From Pseudopithomyces maydicus (Eukaryota > Ascomycota > Dothideomycetes > Pleosporales > Didymosphaeriaceae), in contig JANTUC010000011.1 in NCBI GenBank assembly GCA_026873275.1, forward strand, positions 620,001 to 684,000: a stretch of 64,000 nucleotides of DNA. Reading direction: 5' to 3'. A model generated the notes under the pieces. That model had not been told where the DNA came from. It saw only the letters and a program-made list of their open reading frames with translations, and searched no databases. A program made the translations under genes and the position numbers. Positions 41,631-53,767 of the stretch are shown piece after piece (position 1 is the stretch's first letter; each line of letters starts with the position of its first letter).

Positions 41631-41961
41631 GGGTAAACGGTCTTAGAAGCAGATGGGGGTGGGCGTATGAGATCCTCGCAGTTGTTGCTGTCGTCTGCCA
41701 CCCGATGGAAAAGGACAAACAGCCAATCAGAGAAGTACCAGTGAATGTCAGTTTACTGCGATACGGCGGTCTGGTAGCATTTGTTTACCCCAACAAAGTC
41801 GTGCGGTAGTTGAAGGAAGGAGCGAAGCAAACGAAGACGAAACGGCGAGGCTGACCAATCAGCTGCCATCGGACCCCGCTGCCCTTCACAACCTCCGACA
41901 CCTTCCATCCCAATTCCCCAAATCGGCTGCTCGCTTGGGATCACCAGTTCCCGCTTTCGTT
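41631..41961. promoter_or_regulatory. Divergent promoter region
   Basis: 331 bp between the SRR1-like gene (-) and the F-box-like hypothetical gene (+). It must hold both promoters. No specific element is identified. Confidence 0.45.
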
Positions 41962-43048
41962 ATGAGCAACATATCTTTAGTGTCGACCGCTGATCTTGGA
42001 GCCAAGAGACCCGCGAAACCCGGCGAATACGCGAAAGCGCTGGCTCGAGGCAAGGGTGTCTTCCAATGCTTGCCTGTAGAGCTCCGACAGTAAGTAAACA
42101 ACCATCATCCATGCAATCTCACGACGGTACATTGGCCAGGCCAGACCGCGATATCACTATCTCGAGATGTGTTTTGGTTGCACTTGCTGATCTTGCGCCC
42201 AGGGAAATTTTCGCTTTCGCCGCTTTGCACCATGTCCAAGTTCAGCTCGACGATGGTTTAGTCGAAGCCTCGGAGGTCTCGGAGCAAGTTCATGAATGGC
42301 TGCCACCTATGTGTCATGTCAACGACGATTTCTTCCTGGAAGCTCTTCCCATGTTCCTTCGGCATAGTAAGTTGGCTTGCGTGTGGCGTGTGCGACAGTG
42401 GCTAACATTTTTCAGTCAATATCGTCGTGCACGAAGCATGCTTTGCATATGGTCTGTACTTCTTTCTCCGAGCGACAGCCATGTTTCCGTACGTCTATTC
42501 GCTACTCTATGTTGACACCGATACGCTTACGCCCTCTTTCGTTGGTTCGCAGCTTCTCAAAGAATGTATCAATCTCCGTCACGTGTGGCTTACCTTGAAG
42601 ATCGAAGACCTTCCGTCTGTCCACCGCTACAAACAGACAACCCCTGCTCTTCCGTTTCTTCTCGACAAGAAAGCGTTCCTGGAAGCCCATTCGTTCCGCC
42701 AGATCCTTGCGCTCAAGCATATTGAGAAGGTGAGTTAGGGTTCTGCTGCTGCGTAATTGCGACACACATTGCCTACCTCGTCCAACAATAACTAACTTCA
42801 TATTGCGTCCAGATCACTATATTCGTGACCAAAACCAAGGATTCGCAGAATCTTCCAAGCAAGGAAGATGAGCTTACGTGCTGGGGCATAGTTCCATGGT
42901 TGGAAAAGAAGTTTTCGAGGCGCAATCTTGCGGTTGAGATTGTAAGTTCACGAGTGCACCTTGACGAACGTCCGGCTAACTTATCAAGAATTGCGTCATG
43001 GGACCGGATTACCTACCGGCCTGGAAGGCCATTGTACGCTGCAATTGA
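41962..43048 (+). CDS. Hypothetical protein with F-box/2EXR-like N-terminus
   Basis: Five exons, 41962-42089, 42203-42366, 42416-42729, 42813-42941 and 42989-43048, sum to 264 residues; all introns are GT-AG and in frame. The N-terminus has FQCLPVELRQEIFAFAALHHVQVQ, resembling the LPxELRxxIY motif that opens many fungal F-box or 2EXR-type proteins; this is inference. The middle contains FFLEALPMFLRH and then FAYGLYFFLRATAMFPYVY, with LRHVWLTLKIEDLPSV. The C-terminus has WGIVPWLEKKFSRRNLAVEI and ends in DYLPAWKAIVRCN. There is no catalytic motif. The role is unknown; a substrate-recruiting or regulatory role would fit an F-box-like protein. Confidence 0.65.
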
Positions 43049-44173
43049 AGCAGAGCCTTCCCACACACTGCAACGAGTCCTTTACGTGTATAGGATATGA
43101 GGCAATTGGACGGTCGTAATTCTTCCGTAAAATGGATGTTACTTGGATGTTAATGTTCGCTGGGACTGCATAGGAGGTTTGGCTTGTCTGAGATGCAGCG
43201 TGCATTAAATGGCTTGCGAGATCGTAAGGGTCCTTTCTCTTTTATTTCCAAAGGCAGACCATTTTGAAGAAGCTAAGGCTTGAGTACTAGTAGGCATATT
43301 GCAGAGCAAGGCGAGAATGACATGCTTTTGGTCATGCGTACTAGAGGTTACAGACATCGGGACCCACAATTCGCGGGCAGGGTAATCCCTTGCCATGTGC
43401 TAACGCATATATCGGGCCGAGGCTTCCCTTGTCATTACGAAATCTGCACCAGTTCTTACCCGATACGAGGTGCGCAATGATAAGTATGCAAATCGAGGTA
43501 TCTAGTCTATCATAAAGACAAATCGGTAGGTCTTTTCCTCGCCCGGATAACGTGCTGTAATTACTGTAGTGGTGGAGTGACTCCATACAGTTTGTGCCCT
43601 GCATTCACCAGTGTCCACCGTCTCTAACTACGAATTCCAAAAATGGCTGGCCTAATTCTCAGCATCGAGCTTGGGCATTATTGCCGCGATATCCCGACTG
43701 CGCTGGAGGCAGAAGGAAAAGAAAAATATGCGTATATATATGTAGGAACAGGATCGGAGAGAAAATGATGAGCATCCGTGTTACGAGAATCACCGTGGAG
43801 TAGTTAAGGCGCTCCATAGCTTTATAGGTCAGTTAGATCGATCGCGATCGAGAATCCATACGTTCCGACATTGCCCCGCAGGGTCTTCAACCAGGGAATT
43901 TTCACGTACGACGGCATTTTCCCTTGGACAAGTGCCCCCTCTCTGCCGCCAAATTAATCACCAGCCCTACGAAAAACGGGTAGAGACATTGAGGGTCTAG
44001 ACCAGCAGATAGCCATCGGACACTGCTTGCACTGGCTGGCCCTAGCGCTACCACTGTGGCCAACTTTATTCTACGGATAACAACCCTCAAATGCGGAATC
44101 ACTTCGAGGACCTGAACGCTTGATACTCACATGAGCTTGACTGTCTTTCCGTCATTATTCGTGCTCGAGCACG
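43049..44173. other. Intergenic region
   Basis: 1.1 kb upstream of the histidine kinase gene. It contains a perfect 14-bp palindrome, tcgatcgcgatcga, at 43838-43851, and no supported gene. Confidence 0.45.
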
Positions 44174-47100
44174 ATGGCTGCTGGCACACGAACATCTTTC
44201 TTTCCCAAGGCCGATGCAGCAGTCCTCCGCACACAATACGAACCGCCTTCGCCAACTTCGAGACCGTCGGAAGTTGCGCCTATTCTTGACCCAGCATGGG
44301 CAAATACAGCTCTCGACTCCTGGTCTGCCGATATAGCGAGAAAAGTGTACCCTGAGCCGACCGATGTCTTTAGTCCAGCACCTATACCTGACGACAACCT
44401 TGCGAGTTCATGTATTGCGGATCGCTATCTATTTCCACGTCTGACGCGCAACGAGAGGTTGCGCCTCACCATGTTATTCTATTACACTCGCGATGCGATA
44501 CATGATAAAGAGCTTGTGTCGCGTTTACAGGAGAAGGTTTACTTGGCGCGAGAGACAGTCGGTTGGGAATTTGCAATCGCTGGTCTGCTTAATCATAATA
44601 CTTATACACGCCTTGTCACTGCAGGCCTCCCTCTCGCTGTGCTTCCTAGGCGCGAGAGCACCTGTGCTCATACGGTCCACCAACCGCCTGGCGTAAGCCG
44701 ATCATCCACTTTCCTGGATCATACAATGCTGATCCTATCCAGAGAATCTTTAACATGTCTAATATGGCCAAAGACTGGAGGTTCGAAAAGTCTCCTCATG
44801 TTGAGCAAGGCGGATTACGTGAGTCTTGTCCGGATTCTTCCTCGGTGTAAACCGTACTCACTGTACACCACATGCAGGTGCATACGCAGGAGTACCATTA
44901 CGGTTTGAAACCGAGTTCGGCCAACATGTAGCCTTTGGATCACTATGCGTGGCATCCAATTCGGAACAGCCACCTCTTTCCAAGGCTCAGCAGATGTCGT
45001 TGGCTCGTCTTGCTGATTGGGTCGTTGCCGATATCGTTCATAGTGCCAGGTCTCGCCGCCAGCGCGAACGGAGGAGAATGATGGAACTCCTGGCCATCGC
45101 TCAGAACCAGATCGACACTACCGATGATTTTGAGAAGATTGTTTGTGACATGCTGCAGCAAGTCTATCCTGATGCCAACATTGGTATTCATACGTCTATC
45201 GACGAAAAGCTCGTTCTTGAGGGAGGTACCGAGGTAGCCGCCAATCAGATCGAACATGGTCTTTGGGAGGACGGTGAGTACTTCGATTACCTCATTGAGC
45301 AGTTCAATCATCTCGACCCTGTCGCTCCGCGAGTAGTGCGCATCATTGCAGCACAGTGCGCAAGTCAGAGAATCCCTACCTACCTTGTCATCGGCTCGAG
45401 AGATTTTAGAGTGGTATTTGACGATGTTGATTCGTCTTTCGTTCATATGGCCGCGCAGATGCTCTGCCGAGGCTGGCAGAACCTTGCGTTAAGAGAAGCA
45501 GTGAATGCGAAAGACAACTTCCTGCGCGGCATTACACATCAGCTCCGAACACCAATACATGGTATACTAGGCTCAGTGGAGCTGTTAGCTGAAGAGCTAG
45601 GGGCACGGGAGATGTCGGTCATCAGCGCAGATTCGAGACGTGGATCGGTTACATCAAACATCAGCGGCGATCACAAGGATCCTACCACTTACATAAAGAC
45701 TATACGAAGTTCCGCGAGAGAGCTGATATCCACCGTTAATAGCCTGATCAACCTAAATCGCTGGACCGATATCGCACAGGCAGAACGTATCATCGCACCG
45801 CATCATATCAACGAGATCGAAACCGTCTTGCTCAACGAAGTTTTACAAGCCAGCCCGGACCAGTTCGCGTCCCGACCTTCCTTAATACTTAAAAATCATT
45901 TCCCACCGGGTCTCGATACTTTGACTTTGGATATACGCCTCTTCGTGGATTGTCTCCTACCGCTTATCATCAATGCTATACAAGCCACCGAAGGCGGTAT
46001 TGTTTCTGTCACCATGACAGTCACTGCTGACCAGGACTCTCTCATTGTTGATGTAGAAGACACGGGTCGAGGCATTAGCACTGTTGATCAAAGAAATATC
46101 TTTAAGGCATATGAGAAGGTCGACCCCCACACAACAGGAGCTGGATTAGGCTTGACTCTGGCAAGCAGGCTGGCTACGATCATGAACGGAGCAGTGACTT
46201 TGGTACGGTCTGAGGTTGGTAAGGGCTCGCATTTCAGTGCGACATTCGCCCAACCAATTTGCAGCAATTCAGAGAAGGTTTTGGACCAGGAAACAAACGG
46301 GACCGGACGCCCATTGTTCACTTTCGATACCTCAGTTTCGCCCGGTCCGGCGTCCCTTAGCAACTATTTTGCTCAATATCTTATTCACCGTGGCCATATC
46401 CGGTCGTCGAAACCAGGCGGCTCAATTTCGATCTTCGATTATTCCACCAATCCTCAGCAGCAACACCAACAATTGGAAAAGGCCGCGATATGCATGATAC
46501 CCGAATCTGTCTCATGTCTAACAATGAATGATGAACAACAGGTCCGAAGAGAAAATAATGTAGTGTACGTGAAAGGACCATTTCTGTCAGGCATCCTGGA
46601 GAATGCTCTGGACCAGGTACGAAGCATTTGCTCTGAACTTGAGAACCCGGACCCTACCTCGGAAAAAATGACTCTTGTCGATGAAATAAAAACGGAAGCC
46701 GTCACCGACAGCCCACCAGACGTCACCATAACGCCAAATTTGACCACCACTGATTCTTCACCTGGACCTTCTGAGCCTGTAACCACCGATGTGCTCACAG
46801 TATCTCTTCAAACACTTCACATCGATGTTTCAAGTCCACCGCCAATTAAACTATCTCCCAAACCCACTACCCTTATTGTGGATGACAATGCTGTCAACCT
46901 CCGATTTCTCGAAATGTACTGCCGCCGCCGAGGTATCCCCCACCTCACCGCCATCGACGGGTTCAAGGCGGCCACCGCATTTTTGGAACACCAGACTGCC
47001 GCATTTTCGCAACTACGTAATGGCTGCCTTGTTGACCACTCCACAAAAATAAGACCAAGTCCAATCGAGCTTGTCCTTATGGACCTCCAGATGCCGAATT

Positions 47101-47312
47101 GCGATGGCATCGAAGCCACAAAACGGATAAGAGAAATCGAGGTCGACAACAATTGGACTAAAAGCATTATCGTCATCGTCACTGGGCAAGATAGCTTACA
47201 AGATCGCTTGGAAAGTAGAGAAGCAGGGGCGGACGGCTTCTTCGTTAAGCCGGTCGGTCCCAAAGTACTGGACAAGGGTATCAAAGAGTGGTTTCCAGCA
47301 GCAGAGATTTGA
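44174..47312 (+). CDS. Hybrid histidine kinase with GAF-like sensor and receiver
   Basis: Cytosolic-type hybrid sensor kinase feeding the fungal phosphorelay (Ypd1 to Ssk1/Skn7 by family knowledge). Exons 44174-44692, 44743-44818 and 44878-47312 sum to 1009 residues. The N-terminal ~270 residues look GAF-like (PRRESTCAHTV, RAYAGVPLRFE, FGSLCVASN). Then come the H-box ITHQLRTPIHGILG (phospho-His about 419), N-box INAIQATEGG, G1 VEDTGRGIS, F-box IFKAYEKVD and G2 TGAGLGLTLASRL. A Ser/Thr/Pro-rich linker precedes the receiver: TTLIVDDNAVNLRFLEMYC, phospho-acceptor Asp about 934 in VLMDLQMPNCDG, and Lys in GFFVKPVGP. All catalytic residues are present. No membrane segment and no obvious PAS domain. 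I do not commit to a fungal class number. Confidence 0.93.
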
Positions 47313-47852
47313 AGCAAGAGGAGCCCATGTCGAAACAAAGAATAAGGGAGAAGATTCAAGATTGACAGCCTGTGGCATTGTAAATTCATATCGACAATAG
47401 CATAGGTTCGAACTGGCGCACTCGCCAGCGGCCCCACGGTCATTGTGTAGGTTGCAAAGGTTAGTGAACACCGGAGTAGCTCGGAATTGCCATCACTCTG
47501 AAACAGCGACCCTTACCAAGGTCTGAAATTAGACAAAAGGCACAGCAGAAGAATTGGATGAGCCACTTGGTATGAGTAGATGACTGTAGGTCGATCTAAG
47601 GGTTCCTCCAGTCTACACCAAGTCTGAGGATGAGAATGTTCGTGAAAGGTGGTAGCGACTTTTTGGATGCTAATGGGAAGGCCTGTGAGCATCCTGCTCT
47701 CTGGTATGCGGTACAAGGGAAAACCGATCGGAGACGATGAAGTAATACTAGTTCAGTGACATACGAACTACAAACAGTCTATATAATAATACTATGTACA
47801 AAATTCGAGCATCATGGTATACAAATCAAGAAATGTTACACTTCATCCTCGT
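47313..47852. other. Convergent intergenic region
   Basis: 3' flanks of the histidine kinase and of the carboxypeptidase gene. No other feature was found. Confidence 0.5.
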
Positions 47853-49747
47853 TTACTCATGCTGTCCAACAAGCACATGGTCCTCCATGATGGCCTTGCC
47901 ACTCGCCAACACAGCCACCTCCGCTGGCGTACATGTTTCCAATACATCCCACAAGTAGCAGTGCGTCTTACCCTCCGGCTCCGGCATTTCGCTATCCGAC
48001 CACGCCGACTCGAAACCTTCAGAAACATATTCCTCGGCGCTGACCAAACCGCTCGCTACATCTGCGCCAGACATCACACGGTTGAATATCTCGTATGCTG
48101 TCTCAGGCTGGTAGTACGGGACTTCATGCCCAGCCTGGAAGACGCGCGAAAAGCTTAGGTTGCCAGCCTGGCGCACGAGACCACCGATGTATGAATCGTT
48201 GGTTTGAATCTCGGCGTACTTCGCTGTGTCGAATCCGGCAACGCTGGAAGATAGGGCGTTGGAGATGGCTTCGCCGCCGAGCCAATTGCACTGGTAGTCT
48301 CTGTCGCCGTATACGAGGGCCACTTTTGTTCCTTGGGCAAGAAGAGATCGGAGATCGGCGATTCCGTGTGTGCGGATAAAATCTCCAGTCATGAAGAAGC
48401 CTGTCGATATGGGCACCGAGTTTCCAGTGAAGTTTAGCGGGACGCCAAGTGCTTGTTGTATCGTTGCGTTGTTGAAGTACCCGGCTGGGGCCTTTGTTGG
48501 GTGGTAGTGCAAGGGATACTTTGCAGCCGTCACGTCGAAGAAGTTCAAGCTGGCATTGTAAGAGTCGTGCAGATTCTTGAAACAGTAGTTATATGCTGTG
48601 AGGCATGCTTTGTTCACCTCGGGGATGTTGCCGAAACCCTGGGGGTCTTTTGAATCGGCGAGCTCGACGCAAGTTGCACTGAGGTTACGGCACATAGGGA
48701 CCGCCTCAAGCGCGGAGGTGTATACCGAGGAGTTGATAGCCTGGATGCCGTAGGTATTATTGTAGGCGAATTCTGGGTATGACTCCATCTGGATGTTGTC
48801 TATGCAGGCGTTTACAAGACCCACAGTATCAATGCTGAGCGTGATTTCCGCTTCTTCGGTGCAGTTGCTCTCTGCGAGGCGCGCGTTTTGTTCGGCAAAG
48901 TATTTCGCGTACGTTGGAATATAGTGGCCACCATATGATTCACCCCAGAAGCTGAGGCTATCGGTAGAGGAGTTATATTCGGGGAAGCTGGAACATTGGT
49001 AAGCGATATGTGTGTGAAAATTTTGGGAATACGTACTCTTGAAACCACGCCTGCATAAATTCCCACATGACCGGAGCCCCAGCGATGGTCGTGTTCCAAG
49101 AATTACTGAAATCCTGCGAGGCAAATGTTCCAGTGAGATACGTTAAGTTAGTCTCCGGCACGCCCTCCGAAAAGTCTGCGGGCGTGTAGTTGAATGGCGT
49201 GGCGACCTCGTCAAGCGTACCATTGACGAGGGTGTCATACGAGAATCCTACCTGGATAGGCTGATCAATGTATAACATGTTGACTTTATCGTTCCAGGAC
49301 CATGGGTTGTTCTCGGTAGACCATGAGTCAGAAAGGACCTTGCATGGTCCATTTTCGCTGACGGCGGCAGTAGCTGAGGGCACTCCCGGGCCGCCTTGAA
49401 GCCAGACTGAAAGGGGTGCACTCTGAGAGCTGTTTCGGGCTTCAAAGAACCAAAACCATATGCTGCTCGTGTAATTGCGGTTTTGCTCTGGTGCCGGTGG
49501 AAGGTGAACATAGCCGCTATATCCTTTCACACCCTCATTAGTTTCGCAGATTGTTGTCTAATAAGGGTTAGATGGTTTCTTTCCAACACAAGGGAACACG
49601 ACTTACCTCTTTGTATGATATCGTAACACCGGGAAACTTTTCTGACTGGACAATAGACAAGCCTTCAGGTGTAGGAGGAAAAGATGCAGCTGATGCACCT
49701 AGAGTGAGTGAGGTAAATGCCCAAAGAGCTTTTGAGAGAACTGCCAT
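47853..49747 (-). CDS. Secreted serine carboxypeptidase (family S10)
   Basis: Extracellular or vacuolar peptidase that removes C-terminal residues. Exons 49747-49607, 49557-49037 and 48987-47853 sum to 598 residues. The signal peptide is about residues 1-20 (KALWAFTSLTLGASA). The oxyanion region is WLQGGPGVPSATAAVSENGP, a variant of the usual NGGPG-type motif. The nucleophile Ser, about residue 238, is in FWGESYGGHYIP. The catalytic Asp is in YGDRDYQCNWLGG and the catalytic His in AGHEVPYYQP. Many Asn-X-Ser/Thr sites support secretion. Two introns of 51 and 50 bp. The C-terminal ~60 residues after the His form a tail with CYLWDVLETC. Convergent with the histidine kinase gene. Confidence 0.92.
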
Positions 49748-51474
49748 TTTCAATTACAAGAAGACGATTCGCACAAAAATTTCAAATGTATGCTGTAGAG
49801 TGGAATGCAATACGCATATAACAGCGAGAGCCTGTTCCGGTATACTTCAAAGCTACTCGACATGTTGACCTACTTATAAGTCTATGTTTGAAATCCAGTC
49901 CAAACAATTTCACGTAGTGTCGTGCGAGTTGACGCGATCTACAGCAGGCGCAGTAAATAGATGCGGAGCTCCAGGTAGCCGGTCGCTACTCCGACCGTAC
50001 CGCTAGTCCACATCAGCACACCGTACAGCCCTGATTCTGGTCTGTGCGGCTGACCTGCTCCGCCTACGCTCCTCTTTTGTGAAGGCCAATGTAGACCGAG
50101 CACGATTATTCTGATCCCAGGATCGCATGAACTTACCTTTGTCATTTTGGAATATTACGTGCACCTTTGGAAAGCGCTTTCCACGCTCGCTCTATCCTGT
50201 ATCAGAAAATTGGGTGATAGGTAGGTACGTTACAATTGTAGTAGCGATAGAGATTGTATTTTGGAGGGTCATAGACGGATATCTGAGTCCAGAAAGTGAA
50301 TAATAGCTCCCAAATAACAACGGAAAGTTCCGTTGTGGGAAGAGCCATGACCTGGATATCCTTGTTTGCTGGTGGACGCACTGATGTACTGTGCGAAAGC
50401 CACGGAGCCCCTTATGAACAATACGAGGCTGAAAGCGCCGGATGAAACGCATTATGTACTCAGCGTCCCCAATCTGAGTCCGATGGAGAGCATATCGATC
50501 TGCATATATCGACCGCCTACCGAACCGCGATTGGAATAATGTGAAAGGGGCGTTGAGTACTTTCGTACTACATTCGACTGTGTCCTTCACCAATCAATCT
50601 TTGTAGTGCTCTAAAGACTCAAAATTATCACATTTTTATCGATTTCGTTACCGTCTTAATTGAATTGGAGGTATTAATGACAGCAGCTAAATAGCAAGTC
50701 AGACTTGATGAATTAACTGGCTGCTAGAACTTAATAGCACGCCAGAAAATATTTAGATAAGAATAATGGCCTTCTGCTATCTCAAACTCACGTGCTCGAG
50801 ATTATTAGCTTCTAACCGAGACTCTTGTGCGTAAACTGTGCACGAGCAACAACTTTACTGAATATTTAAAGTGCCCTATAAGTCGTGAGGATTTCAAAAT
50901 CCGGCAGGATTCTTCCAATAGTCATATATTGCACGATAGATTCCCCATGTTTGTCTCATGCTCTTGTATTCGTCACGGGGCTTACTTGCAAATTAACGAA
51001 CAGTTGCAATGCACTATGACCACTCATTTGTCATGTTCCACCTTCTCATTGGATATCGATAGAATTTCGACTTTTGTGGGCATAATCCCTCATGCTTTGC
51101 TAGCGCGAAGAACAGAAAAGATGTTGAGCGAATCGTCGTGTGTAATTTTAATGTGCACTTTTTGACCAACATTCGTCCCAGGTTTCTAAAAACGTGTCTA
51201 TGTGACAGGAGAAAGCAACATATAGATATGTTCTGGTTGGGTAAGCTTTGGTGTTGAGGTTGGGACCTAAGGGAGCAACCGTGGTTGTGGTAACGGCGCG
51301 CACGCAATAAAACCATGGAGCTGACCCAGCATATGCACAGCTGCAACCCACCTGCATTACCATATACTCAATTTTGCATTCAACTAGGGTTATAAGCCCA
51401 AACAACAGTACAACAGCCAGTTCTACTCCCACTTTTACTTCTAGCCACTCTAGTGTGCGCACAGCAGCCTACCC
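49748..51474. other. Long, partly AT-rich intergenic region
   Basis: A 1.7-kb gap. About 50590-50960 is clearly AT-rich compared with the rest of the window, with TAAT/TTAA-rich stretches that could reflect a decayed, RIP-mutated repeat; I cannot identify the parent element. The 133-residue minus-strand frame at 50192-50593 has no recognisable domain and is not called. Confidence 0.45.
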
Positions 51475-51924
51475 ATGACTCAAATCTGGAGACGAATCAC
51501 CAGGATCCATTCACCAGTGTCTGTATGTATTTTTATCGTATCTAATTCAAGGTATCCATCCGGCCTTACTGAACTAATACAGTCACTGTCGGATAGCTGT
51601 GAAATATCACACAAAATGCTTCCACCACCCGATCCGAACTGCCATGAGGCTCTGACTTTTGCGCCCTACTTCACCATCATGTCGTCATATCTCGACTATT
51701 TTGATAACCCGAATCCTGAAACAGAGGAAGAGTACATTTATACCAAAAAGATTCTCGAAAGTTCGAAATTGGCCAACACTATTGTGGATGGCGTCAGGCT
51801 TCGGAGCGACGATGACAAGCATGCTTATAAACGTCTCATGAAAAGAATGGATAGCTTTAGAAGTGAGAAAAGTTTTAAGATGAAGTTTACGTGCTTTTGG
51901 AAAAGGCTGCGGTCGAAGTTTTAG
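51475..51924 (+). CDS. Small orphan-looking protein with one intron
   Basis: Tentative. ATG 51475 opens a frame in which a 60-bp intron (51523-51582) has a gtatgt donor, an actaat branch-like site and an acag acceptor; removing it leaves a 129-residue protein. The intron length is divisible by three, so the unspliced frame is also open. The product is hydrophilic and charged: a Pro-rich segment (MLPPPDPNCHEALTF), an acidic stretch (NPNPETEEEYIYTKK) and a basic C-terminus (KFTCFWKRLRSKF). It has no signal peptide and no domain I recognise. AATAAA lies at 51931-51936, just after the stop. It sits in the AT-rich part of the window and may be lineage-specific or not a gene. Confidence 0.4.
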   Translation: MTQIWRRITRIHSPVSVCIFIVSNSRYPSGLTELIQSLSDSCEISHKMLPPPDPNCHEALTFAPYFTIMSSYLDYFDNPNPETEEEYIYTKKILESSKLANTIVDGVRLRSDDDKHAYKRLMKRMDSFRSEKSFKMKFTCFWKRLRSKF

Positions 51925-52425
51925 GCTATGAATAAATGAACACGCATCTGGATCTCGTGTATTCTCTACCATTCATAGCTTAATAAAATCAGCCACGATG
52001 ACACAGGCAGGAAAACGTGGAGCACGTATTAACTGTGATACATCGACTATAGAGGGGCTTGGTAGGGTTCATGTTATTTGAATGTGAAAATAATAGACCG
52101 ATGGTGTACCAACATGTGAATGAAATTTCTGGGCCAGTTAACCTTTTGCGCGATGCACAAATGCAAAGCGGCTACCAGTTCCATTAAAGCCTACATGACC
52201 AGGACTAAATTCGCAGGCTGTGACTTGCAATACAAAATCTACATCCTCTTAATCATACAGTGATAGCGACGCTCAGGAAGCACAAGCGCTTGGCTACACC
52301 TTATTATACCGCTTTGAAGTTAAATATAAGACAAATACCTGATCGGTGGCGATTTCACAATAATTGCCTGGTGAGAAACCATACGTTCCTAATCGAGAGG
52401 CAACTTTCACACTCGAAGAAGTCAA
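51925..52425. other. Convergent intergenic region
   Basis: Between the small orphan gene and the rhomboid gene, AT-rich near its left end. Nothing else is visible. Confidence 0.5.
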
Positions 52426-53767
52426 TCAAGCCACTGGTTTCTTATTCAAGCGCCGTTTCCAGTAATCAACCGCGGGCCTCCATACCTTGTTGTGGCCATC
52501 AAGGTAGGAGTAAGCTATGCCAATGCAAGCTCCGCTCAAATGTGCCTTCACATTGTCAATCGAGCGCGCTAGGTCTGGGAGGTTAGAAACTTACCGCATG
52601 ACCCAAATTGATGAACGAGAATCCACGGACCATGCCAACAAAATCAAACAACATGATTGCCGGTAGGAAATACTGTGCCTCCACGTAATATGGGATTAAA
52701 ATGACGCCTAGTCCGGTGGTAGGGTACTGCATGCAAAAAGCCCCCAGAACAGCGAAGAGAGCACCACTAGCTCCTCCTGAAGGAATGAAGACCGAGTATG
52801 GACGTCCACGCGTGAATATGGTACTTGCAACATGTTGAGCAAGCCCAGACATAAGACCTGACGCGACGAAGAAGGAAAGCACGTGGTTCGTGTCTCCACG
52901 GAAGATCGAAGAGTATCCAGTTGCCGGGAGAAAGTTATGCATAGCGTACATGTTTACTCCCAAATGCAGCATGCCTGCATGAACAAAAGTCGATGTAAGG
53001 AGTGTAAAGTTGCGATTTGTTGCGGGAATATGCCAGAGGTTTTGCCAAGCGGTCCTAGCGACGGTGCCGGATAGATGCACCGTGCTGCAGAACCCGATGA
53101 TACTCCAGCTCAGCTTCGTCATTGGATCTGTCTCGCGCCAGGCTCGAGCCGCAACTTCGGTGGGTGTAGGAGGACCTCTGTTGATGTAGGGCGAAAAGTT
53201 TCCTTGGAGAAGTTTGTATGGACCAGTATCTTCCAGTTCTTTTTTCGCGGTGAAGTAGGCGAGCGAAACGTATACACCAGAGGATACTGTGAGTGCCCAG
53301 ATGGCAGGGCTTAAGAATTTGATCTTCACCTTGGGAAGCTCTGGCTCTTCAGGTTCTTCCTGGAAATGTTCATGGTGTTGGTTGGTATTATCAGTATTAT
53401 GGGACCTTTCTATTAAATTTTCATATTGCTCCGGTATAGGAGTTGGTGACTCGTTCGAGTGTTGAGGCACAGTGCGAGGTGCCTGCCGTGGTCTGTTTTG
53501 TGAGCCACGTGTTTGGAGGTGCCGTATCGGGACGCATCGCGGCACACTGATAAATGGTGTACTCAAAGCAAAACGACGTGAAACAAATGTTCGGAATCGA
53601 CAAGGAAACATTGGATTGAGCCGCGACATGACTGCTTTGTGAGAACTGTGGGTTGTGGCCGATGGCAAAGGCTGTCTGCACGTCGCGTGAGGCACAAGCC
53701 AACGATTCAATTTGGTTAGCGTGAAATACATTCGAACACGAAACACGTTAGGAATTGTGGAGCTCAT
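52426..53767 (-). CDS. PCP1: Mitochondrial rhomboid protease (Pcp1/Rbd1-like)
   Basis: Intramembrane serine protease; yeast Pcp1 cleaves Mgm1 and Ccp1 in the mitochondrial inner membrane. Exons 53767-52595 and 52545-52426 (49-bp intron, gtaagt donor) give 430 residues, or 384 if translation begins at ATG 53629 (MSRLNPMFPCRFR), which also reads as a good mitochondrial presequence. An acidic linker precedes the TM domain. The rhomboid core has LLTSTFVHAGMLHLGVNMYAMHN, the catalytic Ser in PSGGASGALFAVLGAF, and the catalytic His in INLGHA with exon 2 continuing AHLSGACIGIAY, close to the GHAAHLxG pattern of PARL-type enzymes. The C-terminus ends WKRRLNKKPVA. Without the short last exon the protein loses its final TM helix. 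Confidence 0.9.

Noticed and set aside
50192..50593. 133-residue minus-strand frame
   Set aside because: No recognisable domain, no nearby exon partners, and it borders AT-rich, possibly mutated repeat sequence.
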